From: Roseibium hamelinense
GTDB lineage: Bacteria; Pseudomonadota; Alphaproteobacteria; Rhizobiales; Stappiaceae
Assembly: GCF_007830545.1 (NCBI RefSeq)
Contig: NZ_VLLF01000001.1
Coordinates: 62,001 to 126,000 of the forward strand
Reading direction: 5' to 3'
Length of the DNA stretch: 64,000 nt
Shown here one piece after another: positions 41,466 through 51,525 of the stretch; the stretch's first letter is position 1, and each line of letters starts with the position of its first letter. The translations under genes were made by a program, and so were the position numbers. The notes below the pieces were generated by a model, which saw only the letters and a program-made list of their open reading frames with translations, had not been told where the DNA came from and searched no databases.

Positions 41466-42314
41466 ATGGCCGTTGCCGCCCTCGAGCAAGAGATCATGTC
41501 CTTGCGCAAACGCCGTCAGCTTTATTCGCTGATCGGCGTGCTGCTTGTTATCGCTGTCGTCGTGTCCGGATATTCGAAATCGAACTCGATGAACTCTGGC
41601 GGATTTTTGCAAGGTCTGTCGCAGTTTTTCGACTATCCCGGAGAGATCGTCGCTGAAGCCTGGCAGTCCGGTCCGGCCTTTTTCGGCCTGATCGTCAGTT
41701 TTATGCCGGCCATGCTGGAAACGCTTAACATCGCTGCAGTGGCGACGCTCATAGGCGGGGCGATGGCTGTGGTGCTGGCCATGGCGTCCTCGCGCAATGT
41801 CGACAGCTGGGGCCCGCTTATTCCGGTGACCCGCCGGATCATGGATATCACCCGCGCATTCCCGGAACTAATCATCGCTCTGTTTCTCATCTTCGTTCTC
41901 GGGTCGAGCCCGGTTCCAGCGATGATCGCAGTGGCCGTTCATACCGCTGGCGCGCTTGGAAAGCTTTTTTCCGAGGTCAACGAGAATATCGACCGCAAGC
42001 CGATCGAAGGCCTGTCTGCCTGCGGTGCCAGCTGGCTTCAGCGCATCCGGTTCGGCGTGATGCCGCAAGTCGCTCCAAACTACCTCAGCTATTTCCTGCT
42101 GCGCTTTGAAATCAATGTCCGCGCGTCGGCAATCCTGGGCTTCGTCGGTGCCGGCGGTATCGGCCAGGAACTGCGCAGGACCATCGGTTGGGGACAAGGG
42201 GCCGGTGATGAAACCGCTGCCATCTTCGTTCTCCTGTTCATCACCATCATGCTGATCGACCAGTTCTCCTCCTATATGCGGGGCAAGCTGGTCGGATCCG
42301 ATCGCGCGCATTGA
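41466..42314 (+). CDS. phnE: Phosphonate ABC transporter permease, first
   Basis: This 282-residue inner-membrane permease has about six hydrophobic helices. The EAA-like loop is GLSACGASWLQRIRFGVMPQVAPNYLSYF, split here after ASWLQ (about 180-208), and contacts the PhnC ATPase. A further landmark is RASAILGFVGAGGIGQEL near 218. It lies 79 bp after phnD, beyond the internal hairpin, and 11 bp before the second permease. The two permeases probably form a heterodimer in the membrane. Confidence 0.93.
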   Translation: MAVAALEQEIMSLRKRRQLYSLIGVLLVIAVVVSGYSKSNSMNSGGFLQGLSQFFDYPGEIVAEAWQSGPAFFGLIVSFMPAMLETLNIAAVATLIGGAMAVVLAMASSRNVDSWGPLIPVTRRIMDITRAFPELIIALFLIFVLGSSPVPAMIAVAVHTAGALGKLFSEVNENIDRKPIEGLSACGASWLQRIRFGVMPQVAPNYLSYFLLRFEINVRASAILGFVGAGGIGQELRRTIGWGQGAGDETAAIFVLLFITIMLIDQFSSYMRGKLVGSDRAH

Positions 42315-42325
42315 GGAGCTGACCA

Positions 42326-43663
42326 ATGGCGCTTGATACGACTTCTGAACACGTCCCCGACCGCGATACGGTGTTTGCCAATGTCCAGCGCCGTGCGCTG
42401 ATGACAGTCGCCGTTCCGCTCGCGATTTTCGCGTATCTGACCTACACGTGGTTTGCTTTCGGCGTTCCCGAGCTTCTGGAAAAGTCGCGCCCTGAGCGGG
42501 CTGTTATTCTGGCAACGGATTCGGTTGCCTACAAAGTGCATGTGGTCAAGGACATCCGCCGCGACGAAGTCGAGGTCGCGATCGAGGGCGAACGGACCGC
42601 TACCTATGATCCCACCGACTATCCTGAATGGGTTTCGGTGAATGGCGATCAGATCGACGTGGATCTGGGTGAGGGGTACTTCATTGAAATAGACGGTCAG
42701 ACGGCACGTTTCACAGTGCCCGGGTACGGCACGATCTTGTCAACGGCCGTCAGCAACGGTGTGGAAACGGAACTGCCGCCTGGCCCGGTGCCGGAGTGGC
42801 TGCGGGACGACCCGCGCAAGCTAGATGCCCGGCCCACACTTGACCGGCGCCTGCAGATCACGCGGACAAAGATCGAGGTGCACAACTATTTCGGCGGTTG
42901 GGAGAACTTCTGGTTCCCGTTTAACTCCCAATTGTACGGAATGTCTGCCGGCCAGCTGTATGCGCTTGCGTTGAGCGGTGACAGGCTGGATCCGAATACA
43001 TCCAACTTGTGGTTCATCGTCAATGAGTTCCTGGATAACCCGGACTGGCAGCACGGCAAGATCATGGTTGCCCTGTTCGAGACGATCATGATGGCGGTTC
43101 TGGGAACCATTACCGCTGCCGCATTCGGTTTGCCGCTGGCGTTTCTTGCTGCGAAAAACTTCACGCCATCGATTGTGTTGCGTTTTGGGATCCGGCGTCT
43201 GTTCGACTTTCTCCGCGGGATCGACATGTTGATCTGGTCGCTGATCTTCATCCGCGCTTTCGGACTAGGTCCGCTGACCGGGGCCCTGGCGATCGCATTC
43301 ACCGACACCGGTTCGCTCGGCAAGCTGTTTTCCGAAGCGCTGGAAAACATCGATAACAAGCAGGTCGAGGGCGTACGGGCCACCGGCGCGAGCCAGGTGC
43401 AGCGCTATCGTTTTGGCGTGATCCCGCAGATTCTGCCCGTGTTCGTGTCCCAGGTGCTTTACTATCTGGAGTCCAACACCCGGTCCGCGACGGTGATCGG
43501 TGCGCTGGGGGCGGGTGGTATCGGCCTTGTGCTGGTGGAGACCATGAAAACCTCGCGCGATTGGGAAAACACCAGTTATATCATTGTCTTGACCATCATT
43601 GTTGTCATTATGATGGACCAGACGTCGGGGTGGCTGCGCCGGAAACTCATCGAGGGCAAATAG
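42326..43663 (+). CDS. phnE: Phosphonate ABC transporter permease, second, with large N-terminal insert
   Basis: This 445-residue permease is about 160 residues longer than a normal PhnE. A first helix (residues about 25-47) is followed by a soluble insert of about 190 residues (48-240; for example WFPFNSQLYGMSAGQLYALAL near 197). The usual permease core then runs from about 245 (VALFETIMMAVLGTI) to the end, with the EAA-type GVRATGASQVQRYRFGVIPQIL near 350. GGAG precedes the ATG. Similar long second permeases occur in other alphaproteobacteria. The insert probably lies in the periplasm and may contact PhnD. Its role is unknown. Confidence 0.9.
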   Translation: MALDTTSEHVPDRDTVFANVQRRALMTVAVPLAIFAYLTYTWFAFGVPELLEKSRPERAVILATDSVAYKVHVVKDIRRDEVEVAIEGERTATYDPTDYPEWVSVNGDQIDVDLGEGYFIEIDGQTARFTVPGYGTILSTAVSNGVETELPPGPVPEWLRDDPRKLDARPTLDRRLQITRTKIEVHNYFGGWENFWFPFNSQLYGMSAGQLYALALSGDRLDPNTSNLWFIVNEFLDNPDWQHGKIMVALFETIMMAVLGTITAAAFGLPLAFLAAKNFTPSIVLRFGIRRLFDFLRGIDMLIWSLIFIRAFGLGPLTGALAIAFTDTGSLGKLFSEALENIDNKQVEGVRATGASQVQRYRFGVIPQILPVFVSQVLYYLESNTRSATVIGALGAGGIGLVLVETMKTSRDWENTSYIIVLTIIVVIMMDQTSGWLRRKLIEGK

Positions 43664-43685
43664 CCTTCGTCATCAACTGTCAAAG

Positions 43686-43716
43686 AAACCCCGGCGGGCG
43701 TCCCCCGGGGTTTTTT
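43686..43716 (+). terminator. Rho-independent terminator of the phn operon
   Basis: AACCCCGG and CCGGGGTT pair across a ten-base loop and run straight into six T's, 23 bp after the second phnE stop codon. Confidence 0.88.
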
Positions 43717-43920
43717 ATAGAGCGGGCGGCAAGATGGCCCCGCACAAGATCCGGCCCCTACGTTGCCGAGCGATTCCGGGTCCCGGGATTGAGCGAGCAG
43801 GCCGTCAGGAAGGCAGCCGGCTTTCTTTTTGATATCCTGCCTACAGCGCTTTTTGCCGCATTTCCGTCGCGGTAGCGTGACAGCGTCATTTGCATCGATT
43901 CGTCGATTGGGAGGCTGAGA

Positions 43921-45123
43921 ATGCACATCGCGAAGATCGCAGGACGCGCAACGACCTTGGTGGCTTCGGCCGGTTGGTGCGCAATTGCCTTGTCGACACC
44001 TGTTCTTGCGATTGAGAGCTGCGTTGCTTCGTTGAAACAACAGGCCGTTGCCGCGGGTGTTCAACCCAGTGTGGCCGACAAGATGCTGTCCGGCGCCAAA
44101 TATGATGAAAAGGTCATCCGGTTCTCCACGGCTCAGCCGGAGTTCAAGACCGAAATCTGGGATTACATGGCGTTTCTGGTCGATCCACAGCGGATCCAGG
44201 ACGGAAAAACACTTTTGAGAAAGCACCGGCGGACGCTGGAGGCGGTCGAACAGCGCTACGGCGTCGATAAGCATGTGGTTCTGGCGGTCTGGGGCATTGA
44301 AAGTGACTATGGCCAGTTCCGAGGCGATTTTTACACCCCGCACGCGCTTGCCAATCTGGTGTGCGCGGGTAAGCGCCGGCAAAATTATTTCCGGGGCGAG
44401 TTGATCAAGACCCTTCAGATCGCCTCGCGCGGAGATGTCCCTCACGATCAATTCCAGGGGTCTTGGGCAGGTGCCTTCGGTCAGACCCAGTTCATGCCAT
44501 CGACCTACAACAGTCTTGCGGTCGACTTTGACGGCGACGGCCGGAAAGATCTGGTGAACTCCGTTCCCGATGCTTTGGCTTCCACGGCGAATTTCCTGAA
44601 AAATGCCGGTTGGCGGAACACCCGGGTTTGGGGGTTTGAGGTCAAGGTTCCCAAAGGCTATTCGGGCCCGTCCGGGCGCAAGAAATTTGCGTCCATGAGC
44701 ACCTGGACACAACGGGGCCTGCGGAACATGGACGGCAGCACGTTTCGGAGCAAAGCCGACACGGCATTGATCCGACCTGCGGGCGTCAACGGGCCTGCTT
44801 TTTTGGTGACCAGAAACTTCAACGCTCTGCGGTCCTACAATGCTTCGACGTCCTATGGTCTTGCGATCGCGCTTCTGTCGGAACTGGTCAAAGGCGGCGA
44901 TCCAATCATGACGCCGTGGCCGACCAATAATCCGGGGCTGTCGCGCGCGCAGCGCCTGGAATTGCAAAAACTCCTGAACCGGAACGGCTTTGACGTTGGC
45001 GAGCCCGACGGCAAGGTCGGCCCGAAAACCCGTGCGGGGATTCGCGCAGCGGAAGCGAAATACGGACTTCCGGTGACCGGCCGGCCAGCCTGGAATGTCT
45101 ATTATGCCCTGGGCGGGCGGTAG
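43921..45123 (+). CDS. Lytic murein transglycosylase (MltB-like) with peptidoglycan-binding domain
   Basis: This 400-residue periplasmic enzyme cleaves peptidoglycan glycan strands to give anhydromuropeptides. Signal peptide residues 1-30 end in VLA. The catalytic glutamate is E127 in VWGIESDYGQFRG, and the family block AFGQTQFMPSTYNSLAVDFDGDG lies near 182-204. The C-terminal peptidoglycan-binding domain is about 340-398 (LQKLLNRNGFDVGEPDGKVGPKT). GGGAGG precedes the ATG. There is no lipobox, so it is probably soluble, unlike MltB of E. coli. It is upstream of an orphan ParA gene and the PBP1C locus. Confidence 0.9.
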   Translation: MHIAKIAGRATTLVASAGWCAIALSTPVLAIESCVASLKQQAVAAGVQPSVADKMLSGAKYDEKVIRFSTAQPEFKTEIWDYMAFLVDPQRIQDGKTLLRKHRRTLEAVEQRYGVDKHVVLAVWGIESDYGQFRGDFYTPHALANLVCAGKRRQNYFRGELIKTLQIASRGDVPHDQFQGSWAGAFGQTQFMPSTYNSLAVDFDGDGRKDLVNSVPDALASTANFLKNAGWRNTRVWGFEVKVPKGYSGPSGRKKFASMSTWTQRGLRNMDGSTFRSKADTALIRPAGVNGPAFLVTRNFNALRSYNASTSYGLAIALLSELVKGGDPIMTPWPTNNPGLSRAQRLELQKLLNRNGFDVGEPDGKVGPKTRAGIRAAEAKYGLPVTGRPAWNVYYALGGR

Positions 45124-45246
45124 CTAAGGTTTGGTGCCCACAATCGCGTCTTGGCCGCGCAGGTGCTGGCGTTCCCGACGAAAGGGTTGTTGCCAAGGGT
45201 TTCGCTGCATCGCAATATGCGGATCTAGCGAGTCTTGGGGGATTAC

Positions 45247-45897
45247 ATGGCCGGGCACATTTTGACAGTCGCACAGCAAAAGGGCGGATCGGGCAAGACC
45301 ACCCTGGCTGCCCACCTTGCCATTGCTCTGATGTCGAAGGCGGATGGGCCCATTGCAATCCTGGACGTTGACCCGCAGGGGTCACTCGGCACCTGGTTCG
45401 AAACGCGTGAAGAGGTTCTGGGCGAAGATAAGACCGGACTGGCGTTTCGCACCGCTTCGGGGTGGGGCGCCCGCCGGGAAGCCAGAAATCTTGCCCGCGA
45501 CCATGCCTTCGTCATCATAGATACGCCGCCAAAAACCGATACGGATGCAAAACCGGCGATCGACGCGGCCGACCATGTCATCGTGCCTATCCAGCCGACG
45601 CCGGTGGACCTGTGGGCTACGGAGCAGACGTTTCAACTCGCCGCTCGTGAGGATACACCCGCGATTTTGGTGTTGAATCGTGTACCGCCGCGCGCCTCTC
45701 TGACCCAGGAAATGGCCGATGCGATGAACGCCTCCGGTTATCCAGCCTTGTCCGCCCGGCTCGGCAACCGGACGAGTTTTGCCGCCTCTATGGGGAAGGG
45801 GCGCACGGTGATGGAAACCGACCCGTCCGGCAAGGCTTCCAAGGAAATGCAGGCGTTGATCGACGAACTCGTCAAGCATGTGAACGGATCCACCTGA
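45247..45897 (+). CDS. ParA/MinD-family ATPase, orphan
   Basis: This 216-residue P-loop ATPase has a deviant Walker A at residues 10-18 (QKGGSGKTT) and DVDPQGSLGTW, the ParA-type switch, near 38-48. VIIDTPPKTDTD is the third motif. It matches the short ParA subgroup (WHY-like or ParC/PldP type) that is chromosomal and positions protein complexes. No parB, parS or partner gene adjoins it. The start at ATG 45247 follows GGGGGA. Nearby peptidoglycan genes suggest a possible role in siting envelope machinery, but that is speculation. Confidence 0.88.
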   Translation: MAGHILTVAQQKGGSGKTTLAAHLAIALMSKADGPIAILDVDPQGSLGTWFETREEVLGEDKTGLAFRTASGWGARREARNLARDHAFVIIDTPPKTDTDAKPAIDAADHVIVPIQPTPVDLWATEQTFQLAAREDTPAILVLNRVPPRASLTQEMADAMNASGYPALSARLGNRTSFAASMGKGRTVMETDPSGKASKEMQALIDELVKHVNGST

Positions 45898-45991
45898 TCC
45901 GGTATTCGGGTTAGTCCTTACCCCGTAGCGCCTTGGCATTGTCATCAAGCCGTGTTCGGATATCCTTCCTGTCTCATCGGGAGGACGAGCA

Positions 45992-48900
45992 ATGTTTATT
46001 TCCGGCCTGTTGCGCAAGAATGCCCAGGGCACGGGGCTTTTGGCCAAAAGCGCCTTGCCGATCCTCCTGATCCTCATGGGACTTGGCGTTCCAACCCCAT
46101 CGGCGGCGCAAGACCGGCGGATCGTGACCATTGATGACGCCGATTTTTTTGGCGGAGACTACCGAACGGTAAAGGATGTCGATCTGGAGGCTTGCAAACG
46201 GGTGTGCCTTGCCGATCAGACGTGCCGCGCCTTTACTTTCAACACCTCTGCGGGGTGGTGTTTCCTAAAGGCTAACTATGGACAGCTTCAGGGGTTTCAG
46301 GGCGCAGTGGCCGGCCGTGTTGTCGAGGTCAGCCAGCCGCGTGAAACCCAGGAAGCCGACCGGAAAGCGGAGGTCGCGTTCCTTGACTCGGGCCTGATCG
46401 ACCGGGCGGCGACGTATGCGCGCCGGGTCGGCGAGCAGGCAAGGTTGTCCGGCCAGACGGTGGATCAGCTGCGCCGCAACGGACAGGAGGCCCTGGCCGC
46501 CAAAAATGCAGAACTGGCCGAGCAGGATTTCGCCGGCGTTCTTGCGCTGGAACCGGAGGACTTCGCAGCCTGGAGCCAGCTGGCCGAGGCACAGCTTGCT
46601 CAAAATCCGCAGAATTGGCAGGACCGGCAGACCAAGCGGGACAATGCGGTCTCCTCCGCGATCAACGCATATATGCGTGCAATCACCGAATCGGAGCGGG
46701 TTTGGTCGCTTGAGCTGTTAAGCCGCGCGCTTGCCAAGCAAGACAACTGGAAACCGGCGATCAAATCCCTGCGGCTCGCCCTGACGCTTGAAGACCGGAC
46801 GGATTTGCGTCGCCGCTACGACCAGATGATTGCCCGGCACGGATTTCGTATCGTCAGTCACGAGGTCGATGCGGATACGGCTGCCCCGCGCATATGCCTG
46901 GTGTTCTCGGATCGTCTGGCCAGCGCCTTTGACTATGGGCCATATGTTTCGGTTCAAGGGCCCGGTACCACTGCGATTGAGGCCGAGGGAAATCAAGTCT
47001 GTATCGATGGAGCAAATCATGGGGCCCGATACGAGATCCTGGCCAGAAGCGGGTTGCCCGCAGCCGATGGCGAGAAGCTGGAAAAATCGGCAAGCCTGTC
47101 TGTGTATGTCCGTGACCGGTCGCCAACGGTCTATTTCATGGGCCGGTCCTATGTATTGCCCGCGGGCGGAGATCCGACCATTCCGATTGTTTCGGTCAAC
47201 ACGACGGAAGTGGAGGCATCTATCTACCGGATTGGCGACCGTGCGCTTGCTGCAACCATTCGAGACGGCAAGTTCTTGCGCCAGATTGGCAACTATCAGT
47301 CCGACCAGATCGAGGACGACCTCGGCGAAAAGGTCTGGTCCGGGATTGTCGAAACTGAAAACGAGTTGAATGCCGAGATCACCACGGCCATTCCGATCAG
47401 CGAAACCGGGATCGAGCTGAAACCGGGCATTTATGCCATGACAGCCAGGTCAAAACTGGACATCAAAGACCAATGGGGGCCGTTGGCAACCCAATGGTTT
47501 CTGGTGTCTGACCTTGGGCTTGCCTCTTACACGGGGGACAATGGCCTGACGGTCAATGTCCGGTCTCTTACAAGCGCAGAAGGCGTTGTCGCGGCCAAGG
47601 TTCGGCTTGTTGCCGTCAGCAACGAGATCCTGGGCGAGACGGAAACCGGCAGCGACGGTTTTGCGCGGTTTGAGCCCGGGCTGCTTAGAGGCCGTGGAGG
47701 CATGGCACCGGGCCTGCTGGTCGTGGAAACCGATACCGGTGACTACTCCTTCCTGGATCTGAAGAAGCCGTCATTTGACTTGAGCGACCGGGGCGTCGAA
47801 GGCCGTCCGGCACCGGGACCGATCGATGTGTTTGCATGGACGGATCGCGGCATCTACAAGGCCAGCGACACGGTCCACATGCAGGTCCTCATGCGGACCG
47901 CGAAGGCAGCCGCGCAATCCGACCTGCCCATGACCATTATCGTCTACCGTCCGGATGGGGTCGAGCATCTCAGGCAAGTTGTGCAAGATTCGGGTCTAGG
48001 CGGGCATTTCCTCGATCTCGAGTTGAGCGCCACCGCCCAGCAAGGAACCTGGTCCTTTGCGGTTCACCTGAGCCCGGACGACACCGCGCTTACGCAGAAA
48101 ACATTCATGGTCGAAGACTATCAGCCCGAGCGGGTCGACTTCGATTTGGAAACAGAGGCGGCCGCCTTCAGCCGCACGGGAGCGACATCCGTCTCCCTGA
48201 CGGCTGCGTTCCTGTATGGGGCTCCGGCCTCCGGGCAAAGCCTGGAAGGGGATATTATCGTCCGGCCGAGCCGGGCTCTGATGCGCTACCCGGGTTATGT
48301 CTTTGGCTTGAGCGATCTTGAGAGTTATCCAAGCCGCAACGGTCTTCCGGAGGGACTGACGACGGACAGTTCCGGCGCGCTGAACTTCGAGGTCACACTG
48401 CCTGATCTGCCGGAGACAACAGCTCTTTACGAAGGAGAGCTTGTTACCCGGCTGGTTGAGGCCGGCGGCCGGTATGTTGAACGCCGCCTGGAGTTGCCTG
48501 TGGCAGGTGATGCGCCGAAAATCGGCATCAAACCGGCATTCGACGGCGGTGTCGACGAAGGCGGTCCGGCGGAATTTGATGTGATTGTGATCAATGCCGC
48601 CGGTGAACGCATTTCCGGAGATGGTTTGTCCTGGACACTTTCTCAACTCGACCGTCGCTACCAATGGTACCGGACCGATGGCCGCTGGGCCTATGAGCCG
48701 ATTACCCTAAGCCGCCGTGTCGCCAATGGAGAGGTCAATGTGTCTGCAGGGCAGCCCGCCCGGCTCTCCCTGCCGGTCGAGTGGGGGCGTTACCGGCTTG
48801 AAATCCTTGGCGAAGGTGCAATTCCCGTTGCGACCAGCACGGAATTCAGTGCCGGGTGGTATTCTGCGGATGCGTCTTCTGAAACGCCGGATTACCTTGA

Positions 48901-51514
48901 GGTCGGACTGGACAAGAAGACATATCAGCCGGGCGAGACGGCCTTGTTGCGTTTGACGACGCAGGCGCCCGGGATTGCCTCGATCAGCGTCCTGGCCGGT
49001 GGCCTTGTGTCGACGCAGACCGTTGAGGTGACTGGCGAGACAGCTGAAATCGAAATTCCGGTTACACAGGATTGGGGTGCAGGGGCATATGTCACTGCAA
49101 GCCTTTACCGGCCGATGGACCTTGCCCAAAGTCAAATGCCGGCGCGTGCGATCGGGTTGTCGTGGCTTCAGCTTGATCCGCAAGACCGTGTTCTGGACAT
49201 TGCTCTGTCCGCGCCGGACCGGATCCTGCCCTCGACAACGTTAGATGTGCCTGTTGAAATTTCCAACCTCCCGGATGGCGCTGACGCTTATGTCACTCTG
49301 GCCGCCGTCGATATTGGCATACTTAATCTGACCGGCTTTGAGACACCGGACCCGGATGCCTGGTATTTCGGTCAGCGCCGTCTGGGTACGGACATCCGGG
49401 ATCTTTACGGTCTTTTGATTGACCGGACAGCGGGCTCCCGCGGCCGCGTGAGGTCTGGCGGAGACGCCGGGGCCATGCGGCTGGACGCACCACCACCCGA
49501 ACAAGAGCCGGTTGCGCTGTTTTCCGGGCCGGTAAAACTGGACGGTGCCGGCAAGGCGACTGTGTCTTTCGAGATCCCCGAGTTCAACGGCGCCATCCGC
49601 CTGATGGCGGTCGCCTGGTCGGCCGACGGTGTCGGTCACAGTGAGGCGGACGTCGAAGTGCGCTCGCCGGTTGTCATCACCGCCAGCGGGCCAAGCGTTC
49701 TTGCGCCGGGTGACAGCACACGGGTTCTGTTCGACATCGACAATGTCGACGGTCCGGAAGGAAGCTACAGCCTGGAGATCGTGGAGGACGGCCCGGTTGC
49801 TGCGGCCAGCCTGACCGCGGATGCGGCACAATTCAGCCTTGGGGCGGGTGGACGGCAGCAAATCTCTCTGCCGGTTTCAACACGCGCCGGTCTCGGATCT
49901 GGCGAAGTCACTGCGCTCTTGACCGCGCCGGATGGGGAGATCTACAGCGAAACCCTGCGGTTTGATGTGCGGGATCCGTCTCCGAACGTCGTGCGCCGGT
50001 CGTCCTTCGCTCTCAATCAGGGTGAAAGCTTGCTGCTGGACAGCAATATAACGGCGGGCCTGCGTCCGGAGACTGCCAAGATCACGCTGACCACTGGCGG
50101 TGCGGCCCGTATTGATGTTGCCGGACTGCTGGAGGCGCTGGACCGGTATCCTTATGGCTGTACCGAGCAAACCACCAGCCGGGCCTTGCCGCTGCTCTAT
50201 CTCAACGAAGTCGCCGAAGCGGCAGGGCTTGGCCAAGATGCGGCCATCCGCGAAAGGGTGACAGAGGCGATTGGAAATGTGCTTGCCAATCAGTCGGCCG
50301 GTGGAACCTTCGGCTTGTGGAACAGCTATGGCGGCGGCGATCTGTGGCTCGATGCTTATATCGCCGACTTTTTGACGCGCGCGCTCGAGCAGGGGTACCG
50401 CGTCGCAGAAACCGCGTTCTCCAGTGCCCTCGACAATCTTGAGAACCGGGTCGCCTATACCACCGATGTCAATGATGGCGGGGAGGGCGTGGCCTATGCG
50501 CTTTATGTTCTGGCTCGCAATGGACGGGCCTCCATGGGAGATCTTAGATACTATATCGATGCGCAACTGGACGCGTTCGGCACGCCGCTGGCAAAAGCCC
50601 AGCTCGGGGCGGCGATCGCACTTTATGGCGAGGGCGAACGAGCACAGATAGCGTTTTCAGATGCAGTCGCAAGCCTCGGCTTGCGCCCGGATAACGGAAC
50701 CTATTCGGATTACGGGTCTGCCTTGCGTGACGGTGCGGGCGTTCTGACCTACGCAGCCTCAACCCCGGATGCGGGCGCATTCCGCGAGCCCGCAACGCGC
50801 TATGTGCGCGATGCCCAGCAAAACAGGAGCCATTTCTCGACGCAGGATATGGCATGGATGCTGCTCGCCGCCGATGGGTTGAATACGGCCGCCGCAGATG
50901 ATGCCGTCACGATCAACGGCGAGACTGAGACGGGCCGGCTCATCTGGGACTTTACCGGAGAGCAGATTGCCAATGAGCAGGTTCGGGCGGAAAACACCGG
51001 CCAGGCCGCGGCTGATATGCTCGTCAGTGTATCAGGGCAGCCCTTGACCCCTGAACCCGAAGTTGGCCGGGATTATGCCATCGAGCGCACGCTCTACGAT
51101 CTCGAAGGCACCCCGCTGCCGTCATCTTCCGTGCCGCTGAACACGCGGATCGCCGTTGTGGTAACAGTGCGGGCGCTGTCCGATACGCCGGGCAGGTTGA
51201 TGATCGTCGATCGGATTCCGGCTGGTCTTGCGATCGACAATCCGCGTCTGGTCCGCTCCGGGGATCTGGGTGGCCTTGATTTTCTGGCCACCATCGATCA
51301 GCCGGAGCATGCGGTGTTCAAGGCAGACCGTTTCGAGGTGGCGGTTGACGAGACTCGATCGGGCGGCGACGAAATGCATTTCGCCTATTTGGCGCGTGCC
51401 GTAACACCAGGTGACTACTTGCATCCGGCGGCTTCGGTCGAGGACATGTACCGTCCGGACAGGCGGGCCAATACGGCGACCGGACGCATGACGATCCTTG
51501 ACCGGGATCGGTAG
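45992..51514 (+). CDS. Bacterial alpha-2-macroglobulin with N-terminal PAN/Apple domain
   Basis: This 1840-residue periplasmic protease trap has a signal peptide (about 1-41), then a PAN/Apple-like domain (about 46-105), where four cysteines are visible in ACKRVCLADQTCRAF and GWCFLK. The macroglobulin and bait-like regions and the thiol-ester domain follow. The thiol-ester motif CTEQ is at 1390-1393, in a YPYGCTEQTTSRALPLLYL context. No lipobox is seen at the cleavage site, so it is probably not lipidated as YfhM is. GGGAGG precedes the ATG. It runs into pbpC, as in many Gram-negatives, and probably protects PBP1C or the envelope from host or competitor proteases. Confidence 0.92.
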   Translation: MFISGLLRKNAQGTGLLAKSALPILLILMGLGVPTPSAAQDRRIVTIDDADFFGGDYRTVKDVDLEACKRVCLADQTCRAFTFNTSAGWCFLKANYGQLQGFQGAVAGRVVEVSQPRETQEADRKAEVAFLDSGLIDRAATYARRVGEQARLSGQTVDQLRRNGQEALAAKNAELAEQDFAGVLALEPEDFAAWSQLAEAQLAQNPQNWQDRQTKRDNAVSSAINAYMRAITESERVWSLELLSRALAKQDNWKPAIKSLRLALTLEDRTDLRRRYDQMIARHGFRIVSHEVDADTAAPRICLVFSDRLASAFDYGPYVSVQGPGTTAIEAEGNQVCIDGANHGARYEILARSGLPAADGEKLEKSASLSVYVRDRSPTVYFMGRSYVLPAGGDPTIPIVSVNTTEVEASIYRIGDRALAATIRDGKFLRQIGNYQSDQIEDDLGEKVWSGIVETENELNAEITTAIPISETGIELKPGIYAMTARSKLDIKDQWGPLATQWFLVSDLGLASYTGDNGLTVNVRSLTSAEGVVAAKVRLVAVSNEILGETETGSDGFARFEPGLLRGRGGMAPGLLVVETDTGDYSFLDLKKPSFDLSDRGVEGRPAPGPIDVFAWTDRGIYKASDTVHMQVLMRTAKAAAQSDLPMTIIVYRPDGVEHLRQVVQDSGLGGHFLDLELSATAQQGTWSFAVHLSPDDTALTQKTFMVEDYQPERVDFDLETEAAAFSRTGATSVSLTAAFLYGAPASGQSLEGDIIVRPSRALMRYPGYVFGLSDLESYPSRNGLPEGLTTDSSGALNFEVTLPDLPETTALYEGELVTRLVEAGGRYVERRLELPVAGDAPKIGIKPAFDGGVDEGGPAEFDVIVINAAGERISGDGLSWTLSQLDRRYQWYRTDGRWAYEPITLSRRVANGEVNVSAGQPARLSLPVEWGRYRLEILGEGAIPVATSTEFSAGWYSADASSETPDYLEVGLDKKTYQPGETALLRLTTQAPGIASISVLAGGLVSTQTVEVTGETAEIEIPVTQDWGAGAYVTASLYRPMDLAQSQMPARAIGLSWLQLDPQDRVLDIALSAPDRILPSTTLDVPVEISNLPDGADAYVTLAAVDIGILNLTGFETPDPDAWYFGQRRLGTDIRDLYGLLIDRTAGSRGRVRSGGDAGAMRLDAPPPEQEPVALFSGPVKLDGAGKATVSFEIPEFNGAIRLMAVAWSADGVGHSEADVEVRSPVVITASGPSVLAPGDSTRVLFDIDNVDGPEGSYSLEIVEDGPVAAASLTADAAQFSLGAGGRQQISLPVSTRAGLGSGEVTALLTAPDGEIYSETLRFDVRDPSPNVVRRSSFALNQGESLLLDSNITAGLRPETAKITLTTGGAARIDVAGLLEALDRYPYGCTEQTTSRALPLLYLNEVAEAAGLGQDAAIRERVTEAIGNVLANQSAGGTFGLWNSYGGGDLWLDAYIADFLTRALEQGYRVAETAFSSALDNLENRVAYTTDVNDGGEGVAYALYVLARNGRASMGDLRYYIDAQLDAFGTPLAKAQLGAAIALYGEGERAQIAFSDAVASLGLRPDNGTYSDYGSALRDGAGVLTYAASTPDAGAFREPATRYVRDAQQNRSHFSTQDMAWMLLAADGLNTAAADDAVTINGETETGRLIWDFTGEQIANEQVRAENTGQAAADMLVSVSGQPLTPEPEVGRDYAIERTLYDLEGTPLPSSSVPLNTRIAVVVTVRALSDTPGRLMIVDRIPAGLAIDNPRLVRSGDLGGLDFLATIDQPEHAVFKADRFEVAVDETRSGGDEMHFAYLARAVTPGDYLHPAASVEDMYRPDRRANTATGRMTILDRDR

Positions 51515-51525
51515 GGGCGCCGGTC

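Noticed and set aside
43576..44967. A 463-codon minus-strand frame opposite phnE and the transglycosylase
   Set aside because: It crosses a terminator and two genes with clear family evidence, and carries no domain.
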